From positions 62,001-126,000 of the forward strand of contig JAAELT010000115.1 of the NCBI GenBank assembly GCA_024226315.1: a stretch of 64,000 bases of DNA, given 5' to 3'. The notes below the pieces were generated by a model, which saw only the letters and a list, made by a program, of their open reading frames with translations, did not search any database and was not told the DNA's origin. This document shows positions 7,260 through 14,131 of the stretch, piece after piece. Both the position numbers and the translations under genes were made by a program. The stretch's first letter is position 1; each line of letters opens with the position of its first letter. Source of the stretch: a bacterium. GTDB taxonomy: Bacteria > Acidobacteriota > Thermoanaerobaculia > Multivoradales > J023.

Positions 7260-8165
7260 ATGCGACGTTCGAGATGGATGCCGATGGTGTTCTGCGTGCT
7301 CGCGATCAGCCCGGTGATCGGGGGCGAGACCGCAGACGGAGATCACACTCGGGAGATCGAGCAGTGGCGCAAGGACCGCCAGGCGAGGCTCTCCGAACCC
7401 GACGGCTGGTTCAGTCTGGTCGGGCTGACGTGGCTCGAGGAGGGAGACAACTCCTGCGGCAGCGATCTCGGCAGCGACGTCCGACTTCCCGAGTCGGCGC
7501 CCGCGACGGTCGGAGTGTTGCGGAAAATCGAGGGCGGGGTGGAGATCGAAGCGAAACCCGGCGCGGGAGTTTCGATCGACGGCAAGAAGGAGCGCAGGGC
7601 TGTTCTCCGTACGGACTCTGACGGCGATCCCAGCATCGTCGAGCTGGGTTCGATCCAGTTCTACCTCATCGAACGCGGCGGCCGGATCGGCGTCCGCATC
7701 AAGGACAGTGAGAGTCCGGCGCTGCTCGCGTTTCGCGGTCTCGACACCTTTCCCGTCGAACCGCAGTGGCGAACCGAAGCGCGGTTCGTGCCCTACGATC
7801 CACCCAAGCCGATCGCCGTGCCGACCGTCCTGGGGACGATCAACGAGCAGCCGTCGCCGGGAGCGGTGGAGTTCCGGATGGCAGCTCGGACTCGTCGGCT
7901 CGACGTGCTACCGGGAGGCGACGGGGAATACTTCATCGTTTTCGGCGATGCCACCAACGGCAAGCAGACCTACGGCGGCGGACGCTTCCTCTATGCCGCC
8001 GCGGCCGACGACCAGGGGCGCGTCGTGCTCGACTTCAACAAAGCCTACAATCCGCCGTGCGCCTTCACGCCATACGCCACCTGTCCGTTGCCGCCGCGGC
8101 AGAACCGTCTCGCTTTGGCGGTCCGTGCCGGTGAGAAGAAGTATGCCGGCGGGGTAGACCATTGA
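7260..8165 (+). CDS. DUF1684 family protein with signal peptide
   Basis: The 301-residue product starts at ATG 7260 (GGAGAG upstream) with a signal peptide (MRRSRWMPMVFCVLAISPVI). The mature part contains DUF1684 hallmarks: WRKDRQARLSEPDGWFSLVG, LTWLEEGDN, FRGLDTFPV, FGDATNGKQTYGGGRFLYA, and the conserved DFNKAYNPPCAFTPYATCPL ending. The family is widespread and uncharacterised; the invariant Asn-Pro-Pro-Cys segment suggests a binding or catalytic site. It is probably periplasmic. It diverges from typA and appears to be a single-gene transcript. Confidence 0.88.
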   Translation: MRRSRWMPMVFCVLAISPVIGGETADGDHTREIEQWRKDRQARLSEPDGWFSLVGLTWLEEGDNSCGSDLGSDVRLPESAPATVGVLRKIEGGVEIEAKPGAGVSIDGKKERRAVLRTDSDGDPSIVELGSIQFYLIERGGRIGVRIKDSESPALLAFRGLDTFPVEPQWRTEARFVPYDPPKPIAVPTVLGTINEQPSPGAVEFRMAARTRRLDVLPGGDGEYFIVFGDATNGKQTYGGGRFLYAAAADDQGRVVLDFNKAYNPPCAFTPYATCPLPPRQNRLALAVRAGEKKYAGGVDH

Positions 8166-8309
8166 GCCCTGCGACGCACGAAGTCTTCAATCAACCGCCG
8201 CCGCTCATAAGCTACAACCCGTTCGATACCGACGCTGCGCTGTGCGAGGCGGCCAGTTGCGCATCGGCGTCGAGCAGGAGATCCACGCTCTGCCCTGGAA
8301 CCGTCGAAA

Positions 8310-8762
8310 TCAGGCCGGCCCAACCTGTGCCTGCCCGGTGGTGCCGATGAAGTCCGTGATCCAGGCCATGGTCCGTTCACGTTCATGGACGCGCTGGAGC
8401 CTCCTGGCGATGACCTCCAGGCGGCGACGGCGGCCGATGCCGGTGACGTTCTGGAGCCGGGCATGGCAGAAGACGAGCAGCCCTCCGACATTTGGCCGGT
8501 GTACGACATCCCGTGGATGTTTCCAGCCGCCTCTGCGCCTCTCGAGGCGGTCGAGGTCGGCGGTGGCCTTGAGCACGGTCTGGCCGAGATCTTTGGTGTC
8601 GCGGAGACTGCAGTCGGCGGCCAGCTCCAGCATGGCGAAGCGCGCGGGGCTGTTGCAGGCCATATCCAGATAGACCTGCAGCAGGTCCGGCCGCTGGCTC
8701 GCCAGGATCTCCAACATGGCAGCGAGGTTCTCTCTCAAGGGGTTGATCGGCATTCTTCTCAT
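8310..8762 (-). CDS. Conserved-looking hypothetical protein (unknown)
   Basis: The 150-residue frame has the high third-position GC expected of local genes and a protein-like composition: PINPLRENLAAMLEILASQR, PDLLQVYLDMACNSPARFAM and a positively charged C-terminal half (RLERRRGGWKHPRDV, GIGRRRRLEVIARRL). Starts at 8762 (MRRMPINP) or 8753 (MPINP) are possible; neither has a strong ribosome site. A longer frame to 9047 runs into repeat-rich sequence and is not believed. No family is recognised. It could be a surviving fragment of a larger gene broken by the repeats upstream. Confidence 0.45.
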   Translation of the reverse strand: MRRMPINPLRENLAAMLEILASQRPDLLQVYLDMACNSPARFAMLELAADCSLRDTKDLGQTVLKATADLDRLERRRGGWKHPRDVVHRPNVGGLLVFCHARLQNVTGIGRRRRLEVIARRLQRVHERERTMAWITDFIGTTGQAQVGPA

Positions 8763-9450
8763 CATCGTCCAATCCATTCGTCGACTCGATTCGGCATTCG
8801 CTCGCGCATTCGTCAGCGTCTCTGCGGTTTGCGCATTGGTACTGATGAAGACCCGAAATCTAGGTGCTCTGCCAGAAAAGCTGTGCGCTGCGCTCAGGAT
8901 CTCTCCGATAGAAGTCCCGTAGCCATAGAAGACGGAGAATGGTCCGCGGTATGTCTCCGGTCTCTCATCTCGGCTCTTGGCCAATGAGCCTGGCCTTGGT
9001 CGCCAGCTAAGCCGCGCTCTGGCACAGAAGCGATCTTCTTTCGGCACACGGCCACACGCCTCAGCATCTCTGCGTGCTCCAAATTCCGAATATGCATCGA
9101 AGTGTCTCAGCGTCTTTGCGATCGGCGAACTTGTTGCGCCTCGTATTCAGAATCTCTGCGTGTACGGCAAGACGCCTCAAGGCCGCCTGACATCAGCGCC
9201 TCTGCGTACGGCAGCAGAGAATCTCTTTTCAGTAGAGCGCAGGTTCATGGTCGAACGGGGGCTGGACTGTATATCGGATTCTTGCCGCATGACATCGGCC
9301 AAGATCGTATCCGCCTGATTTCGCGTTTCCAAGTTTCCACCGTTTTAGTGGCGTTTACTTTACCGAGCGGTCAGCTATAGCGTGATTTTCAGTCGAGCTG
9401 CGTCAGGGTAATTTCGCCGCTGATCGCCGGAGCTCGACGGAAGGAGAACC
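8763..9450. other. Repeat-rich non-coding region ahead of the secreted-peptide gene
   Basis: No gene is recognised in these 688 bases. Degenerate copies of a 16-base unit occupy 8811-9215 (see the repeat entry). Nearer the peptide gene, a TTTACT (9354-9359), 16-base spacer, TATAGC (9376-9381) pair could be its promoter, about 70 bases before the start. Confidence 0.5.
8811..9215 (+). repeat. Degenerate dispersed repeat TCAGCRTCTCTGCGT
   Basis: Copies are seen near 8812 (TCAGCGTCTCTGCGG), 8893 (TCAGGATCTCTCCG), 9061 (TCAGCATCTCTGCGT), 9108 (TCAGCGTCTTTGCGA), 9147 (TCAGAATCTCTGCGT) and 9192 (TCAGCGCCTCTGCGT). Spacing is irregular, so this is not a CRISPR array or a simple tandem repeat. The reverse complement (ACGCAGAGACGCTGA) resembles the low-complexity CGCAGAG-type repeats known from several bacterial genomes. 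It probably marks eroded, non-coding DNA. Confidence 0.6.
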
Positions 9451-9657
9451 ATGATGATCTCACGTCGTGCGGCCACCCTCTTCGCTCTTCTTTGCCTGCT
9501 GGCTCCTGCTGCTCAAGGCATGGAACTGGTTGAGCCCGCCACTTGGCTCCCCCACTGGTTTCTGGATCTCGTCGAATGGATTCGTGATAGCCTTGGCTCA
9601 GAGAATCCGGTTAATGCCAAAGGGAACGCCGGTCCGTACATCGATCCGACTGGCTAG
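9451..9657 (+). CDS. Small secreted peptide precursor
   Basis: The 68-residue product has a classic Sec signal peptide (MMISRRAATLFALLCLLAPAAQG; cleavage likely after residue 23). A 45-residue mature part follows, with an amphipathic, Trp-rich stretch (PHWFLDLVEWIRDSLG) and a polar tail (SENPVNAKGNAGPYIDPTG). GAAGGAGA lies directly upstream of the start, supporting real translation. The gene is followed after 60 bases by a TPR protein, with a GC-rich hairpin between them. Exported small peptides next to a TPR protein recall Rap/Phr-type (RRNPP) signalling in Firmicutes; that is analogy only. It could also be a small envelope-stress peptide. Confidence 0.65.
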   Translation: MMISRRAATLFALLCLLAPAAQGMELVEPATWLPHWFLDLVEWIRDSLGSENPVNAKGNAGPYIDPTG

Positions 9658-9674
9658 CTGACAGAGCCTCATCA

Positions 9675-9696
9675 GGCGCGGGGACCTCCCCGCGCC
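9675..9696 (+). terminator. GC-rich hairpin between peptide and TPR genes
   Basis: GGCGCGGGG (9675-9683) pairs perfectly with CCCCGCGCC (9688-9696) around a 4-base loop (ACCT). There is no T-run, so it is more likely an mRNA-stabilising or attenuating structure that sets different levels for the two genes than a full terminator. The ribosome site of the TPR gene starts a few bases further on. Confidence 0.6.
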
Positions 9697-9717
9697 CTGC
9701 CTCGGAGGAAGGGATCA

Positions 9718-10818
9718 GTGCAGAGCGACCAACATATCAAGAGACTGATTCGAGAGCTTTGTCTGCCCGAAGAAGCAGACCAGGTGATTCAACGTCCGAA
9801 GTACTGGACACCTGCCTTCTGTTGGCTTTACTTCGAGAGATGTGACGAGCTTGTTTTCGACGATCCCCAGACAGGGCTCCAGGCTGCGGAGGTTACACCA
9901 GAGCTAGTCGAACTGGTCGGCAGGTTCAGTCGCAGCATTGAGCTGAGAGGCCCCCTGCAGATCCGCGCTCTTGCAGTATTAGGAAGTGCGTTGCGCGCTT
10001 TTGGAGATCTCGAGCGATCGGAAGAAACATATGACAAGGCTTTGAAGCTGATCAAGGCCGAGGCCGTGTCAGGAAACGATAGGGCGAATCTACTGTTTCG
10101 CGTAAGTGTCCTGCGGCGGAGTCAGAATCGGCTTGCGGAAGCGCTAGATCTTTCGGATCAATCTGTGGCTATCTACAGAGATTCGACGAGTGATATCCGG
10201 GAGAGGCACCTGGGAGAGGCGCTGACAATACGAGGTCGTTGCCATCAATTGCTCGGAAATACTGCTGCGGCGGTGAAAGACTGGTCGGAGGCACTGAGTT
10301 GTACAGACCCGCGCAAACGCCCTCGAGTTCATTATGCCGCATCGAATAATCTTGTAACTAGCCTGGTCGAAGGCGCAGCTGACCCGAGGTCTTTGTCGAG
10401 AGTCGAGAGTCATCTACGTCAAGCACGTCGGTTCTTGAGTAAGAGACCGCGGTCTGTTCAAAAGCTTCGTTTGATCTGGCTGCAAGGTATGATCATGATT
10501 CGTTTCGGTTCCACGCGGCGTGGAGAGGTGTCGCTGCGGTCCGCAAGGGCCGGATTCATCGAAATGGAAGCCTGGTTCGACATGGCGCTCGTGTCGCTGG
10601 AGTTGGGCCGGTATCTCTATCAGAGTCGACAGTATATTGAGTTGAGAACCCTGGCGGCAGAGACCTGTCAGATCTTCAGCGCCCAGCGGTGCGATGAGCG
10701 AGCCGCCAGGGCGTTGAGTGTTTGGAAGGACTCGGTAGCAGCGCACACGATTCCTGCGACTGCCTTCGCTTCTGCATGGCGAGAGCTTCAGAAGCGGGCA
10801 GCATTGGCTTCTCGATAG
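9718..10818 (+). CDS. TPR-repeat protein downstream of secreted peptide
   Basis: The 366-residue product is predicted to be all-helical with tetratricopeptide-like repeats from about residue 75 to 330 (ALGSALRAFGDLERSEETYD, VLRRSQNRLAEALDLSDQSV, LTIRGRCHQLLGNTAAAVKD). The first 60 residues form a separate helical part (RLIRELCLPEEADQVIQR). No signal peptide, membrane span or obvious DNA-binding domain is seen, so it should be cytoplasmic. The start is GTG 9718 with CGGAGGAAGGG upstream. GC is lower than in neighbouring core genes. TPR proteins of this type are often peptide or protein sensors; pairing with the upstream secreted peptide makes a receptor role plausible but unproven. Confidence 0.7.
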   Translation: MQSDQHIKRLIRELCLPEEADQVIQRPKYWTPAFCWLYFERCDELVFDDPQTGLQAAEVTPELVELVGRFSRSIELRGPLQIRALAVLGSALRAFGDLERSEETYDKALKLIKAEAVSGNDRANLLFRVSVLRRSQNRLAEALDLSDQSVAIYRDSTSDIRERHLGEALTIRGRCHQLLGNTAAAVKDWSEALSCTDPRKRPRVHYAASNNLVTSLVEGAADPRSLSRVESHLRQARRFLSKRPRSVQKLRLIWLQGMIMIRFGSTRRGEVSLRSARAGFIEMEAWFDMALVSLELGRYLYQSRQYIELRTLAAETCQIFSAQRCDERAARALSVWKDSVAAHTIPATAFASAWRELQKRAALASR

Positions 10819-10832
10819 AATTCCTTGATCTT

Positions 10833-10864
10833 GCGGCTGTTACGCAGCCGACCTTGGTTTTTTC
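10833..10864 (+). terminator. Probable intrinsic terminator after the TPR gene
   Basis: CGGCTG (10834-10839) and CAGCCG (10845-10850) form a 6-bp stem with a 5-base loop, followed after 7 bases by six T residues (10858-10863). It lies 16 bases behind the TPR stop codon and separates that gene from the kinase gene. Confidence 0.5.
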
Positions 10865-11050
10865 TTCTGGACAGCGGGAACGGCCGACGCGATTCGGCTC
10901 TTACCAGTCGTGCAGACCCGGCTGGAAGTGCGCGGTGTGTCCGGTACGGTGGCCAGGCAGGTGGATGGGCTGGGACTAACCCTCCCGGACCGAAACCGGA
11001 ACTGTATAGTCGCGTATTCGACGAAACTGTCCCCTGGAGCTGAGAGTCAC

Positions 11051-14050
11051 TTGATCGGCCGCACTATCGCCCAGTACCGAATCGTGGAACGCCTCGGCGG
11101 AGGCAGCATGGGAGTGGTGTACCGCGCCGAGGACACGCGCTTGAAGCGGGCCGTGGCGCTCAAGTTCCTGCCCTACGAGCTTTCCGGCGACGCCGGCGCG
11201 AAGGAGCGCTTCCTGCGTGAGGCACAGGCGGCCTCCCGTCTCGATCACACCAACATCTGCACGGTGCACGAGATCGGCGAGGCCGAGGACGGACAGCTCT
11301 ACATCGTGATGGCGTATTACCCCGGCGAGACCCTGAAGCAGCGGATCACCCGCGGCCCGCTCGGCGTCGAGGAAGCGCTGGACCTCGGTCGTCAGATCGC
11401 CAGCGGTCTCGCCAAGGCCCATGCGCACGACGTGGTGCATCGCGACGTCAAGCCGGCCAATGTGCTGATCACCGCCGAGAGCGAGGCCAAGATCCTCGAT
11501 TTCGGTCTCGCCAAGGTGGCTGGGGAGACGGCGCTGACCAACACCGGCTCTTCGGTCGGTACACCGCTCTACATGTCGCCGGAGCAGATTGGTGGCGAGA
11601 GCGATGAGCGGACCGACATCTGGTCCCTGGGGGTGGTGCTCTACGAGATGCTCACAGGGCAGCGACCGTTCGGCGGCGGCAGCTCGGCGTCCGCGATGTA
11701 CTCGATCCTGCATCGGGAGCCGACGCCGCTGGCCATGGCCCGGCCCGGGATGCCGGAAGACGTGCAGCCGATCGTCGATCGGGCGCTGGCCAAGGATCTC
11801 GGACGGCGCTATCCGACGATGGCTTTGCTGGCGGACGACCTGGCCGAGGCCGGAGCTGCGGAGGCCAGCGTCACCCAGCCAATGCTGAGCCTCCCAAGCC
11901 GTGTCAAGGTGAAGCGGTCGCGTCGGCCCTGGCTGGCGACGCTCCTCGCCATCTCGCTGTCGGTCACGGCGCTGATTCTTGTTACCTTTTTCAAGCAGCC
12001 GGCGGAATCGATGGACGCGGTGGCTTCAACGGCGCCGGCTGAGGACCCGCTGGCGGTCGCGGTGCTGCCGTTCTCGTTTCGCGGCGGGGCAGAGCTGGCC
12101 TACCTCGGCGAGGGCATGGTCGATCTCTTGGCCACCAAGCTCGACGGCGCCGGCGACTTGAGGAGCATCGATCCCCGAGCGCTGCTCAGCGATCTCGGCG
12201 GCGATGCGGACGATGGAGAGTCTCTTGATCCGAGCCGGGCGGCGGAGATCGGCCGCCGATTCGACGCCGACCTCTTCATTCTTGGCAACATCGTGGAGGT
12301 CGCCGGGCAGCTGCGCTTCGACGCCCGGCTCTACCGTGCCGGAGAGGTCGCCACGGAGCTGACCAGTGCCACGGCGGAAGGCGAGGCGGGGGAGATCTTC
12401 GCCCTGGTCGATCGCCTCGCCGCTCAGCTACTGGCCGCGCGCCAGCAGGGTCCGGCGGCTCGGGTGTCGCGGTTGGCCGCCGTTACCACCGAGTCGTTCC
12501 CCGCGCTCAAGGCCTATCTCGACGGCGAGAGTGCCTACCGCGACGGCCGGGTAGCGGACGCCGCGCGGGCTTTCGAGGCGGCGACCGCCGAGGATCCGGG
12601 TTTCGCGCTCGCCTGGTACCGCCTGAGCATCATGGCCGAGTGGCTGGTCGACGCCGAGCTCGCCGCCGCCGCCGCGATGGAGGCGGCCCGCAACGCCGAG
12701 CGCCTCTCCGAGCACGACCGGCAGGTGGTCGAGGCACACGCCGCCTACAGCTGTGGCCGCGGCCGCGAGGCGGAGCGTCTGTTTCGTGAGATCCTGCGAC
12801 GTCATCCCGACGACGTCGAGGCGTGGATCGGGCTGGCCGAAACCGAGTTCCACTACGGCCCCATGTTCGGCCGCTCGAGGCTCCATTCGCGGCGCAGTTG
12901 GGAACAGGTCGCCGCCTTCGAGGCCGACGACTTCAACGCCCTCTTGCACCTGGCGCGGCTCGATCTCTACGAGCGCGACTACCCGCGGTTGGCGCAGCGC
13001 GCGGCGCGCTTGGAGGTGTTGCTCGCGGGCACCGACCGCATGAGCGAGGTGCGGTTCTACCAGGCTCATCTCCCGGGTGGGGCGGCCGTGCTGGAAGGCA
13101 TGAACCAACAGGTGAGCCGGGCCAGCCTGTCGCTCGATTGGATGCCAGCATCGTTCTTCAGCGGTTCCAGCTGGACCGATCCGGAGCGCTGGCTGCCGAC
13201 CATCGAGATGCTGCTCGACGGCGAGCGCACCGAGCGAGATCGAGCTTACGCCCACCGGCTACTCGGTGTGCTGAAGCTGTCTCTTGGACGGCTCGCGCTC
13301 GCCGATCGGGAGCTCCGGCAGGCCTCCTCGCCTACCGAAGCGGCCGAGGAGTACCGGGCGCTCGCCGCCACGGTGCCGTTCCTGTCGTTGCCGCCGGAGC
13401 GCCTCGAAGAGCTCAGGACGGTTGTCGAGTCCTGGCCGCGAGCGGCGCCCGGAGGCATGTCCAGCTTTTCGCCGATCGAACCCCATGCCGCCTTCCCCGG
13501 GCATTTGCGCGCGTACGTCCTGGGGCTGCTCGAAGCGCGCCTGGGTCGACCGGAGCGAGCCCTCGCCCTGGCCGAGGAGCTCGAGGCGCTGGGCGAGATC
13601 CCGCATGCTGTCGGTCTCCACCAGGATCTGGCGGCGGGCGTGCGGGCAGAGGTCGCGAGGCTGGCTGGAGATCCTGAGCGGGTGCTCGCCCTGCTGGCCG
13701 ACCGCGAGGGCCACTACAGCTACCAGCTGGCGGTGTTCTCGCCGCTCTTCTCGCAGGTGAGAGAGCGTTGGATGCAAGCCGAGGCGCTGTTCGAGCTCGA
13801 CCGCCTGGAAGAGGCCGACGGTTGGTACGAGTCGCTCGCCGAGCTCAACCTCTTCGACCTCTCGTACCTGGCCATGTCGCATCTTCGCCGAGCAGAGATC
13901 GCCGACCGGCTCGGCCGGTCGGGCGACGCGAGGGGGCACTACCGGCGCTTCCTCGGGCTCTGGCGTGACGGCGATGACGAGCTGCGGCCGCTGATCGCCG
14001 AGGCCGAGGCAGCTGCGGGCGACACCTCGTCCGCGATGATGAGTCGTTGA
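11051..14050 (+). CDS. Membrane Ser/Thr protein kinase with TolB-like and TPR domains
   Basis: The product has about 999 residues from the TTG at 11051; a GTG at 10910 would add 47 low-quality residues. The kinase domain spans about residues 10-270 and carries all key motifs: GGGSMG, the VALKFL lysine, HRDVKPANVL, DFGLAK and GTPLYMSPEQ, so it should be active. A membrane span (WLATLLAISLSVTALILVTF) lies near residues 297-316. Outside it come a TolB-like/FlgO-like N-terminal fold (VAVLPFSFRGGAELAYLGEG) and about 550 residues of TPR-type repeats. This Pkn-TPR architecture is common in Acidobacteriota and suggests an envelope sensor signalling inward. The ligand is unknown. Confidence 0.92.
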   Translation: MIGRTIAQYRIVERLGGGSMGVVYRAEDTRLKRAVALKFLPYELSGDAGAKERFLREAQAASRLDHTNICTVHEIGEAEDGQLYIVMAYYPGETLKQRITRGPLGVEEALDLGRQIASGLAKAHAHDVVHRDVKPANVLITAESEAKILDFGLAKVAGETALTNTGSSVGTPLYMSPEQIGGESDERTDIWSLGVVLYEMLTGQRPFGGGSSASAMYSILHREPTPLAMARPGMPEDVQPIVDRALAKDLGRRYPTMALLADDLAEAGAAEASVTQPMLSLPSRVKVKRSRRPWLATLLAISLSVTALILVTFFKQPAESMDAVASTAPAEDPLAVAVLPFSFRGGAELAYLGEGMVDLLATKLDGAGDLRSIDPRALLSDLGGDADDGESLDPSRAAEIGRRFDADLFILGNIVEVAGQLRFDARLYRAGEVATELTSATAEGEAGEIFALVDRLAAQLLAARQQGPAARVSRLAAVTTESFPALKAYLDGESAYRDGRVADAARAFEAATAEDPGFALAWYRLSIMAEWLVDAELAAAAAMEAARNAERLSEHDRQVVEAHAAYSCGRGREAERLFREILRRHPDDVEAWIGLAETEFHYGPMFGRSRLHSRRSWEQVAAFEADDFNALLHLARLDLYERDYPRLAQRAARLEVLLAGTDRMSEVRFYQAHLPGGAAVLEGMNQQVSRASLSLDWMPASFFSGSSWTDPERWLPTIEMLLDGERTERDRAYAHRLLGVLKLSLGRLALADRELRQASSPTEAAEEYRALAATVPFLSLPPERLEELRTVVESWPRAAPGGMSSFSPIEPHAAFPGHLRAYVLGLLEARLGRPERALALAEELEALGEIPHAVGLHQDLAAGVRAEVARLAGDPERVLALLADREGHYSYQLAVFSPLFSQVRERWMQAEALFELDRLEEADGWYESLAELNLFDLSYLAMSHLRRAEIADRLGRSGDARGHYRRFLGLWRDGDDELRPLIAEAEAAAGDTSSAMMSR

Positions 14051-14131
14051 CCCTGGCTGGGGACGGATTGTCGCCGACGCGATTCCGGCCGCGGCGCGTC
14101 GGGGTGACGGACGCAGTATGATCAGGCTCTC

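Noticed and set aside
8385..8987. 200-residue frame on the plus strand
   Set aside because: It is antisense to the minus-strand frame 8310-8762, lacks a ribosome site and has no protein-like conservation pattern; the minus frame has better third-position GC.
10910..11050. N-terminal extension of the kinase from the GTG at 10910
   Set aside because: The 47 extra residues are not kinase-like and begin without a ribosome site; the TTG at 11051 directly precedes the usual GRTIAQYRIVERLG opening.
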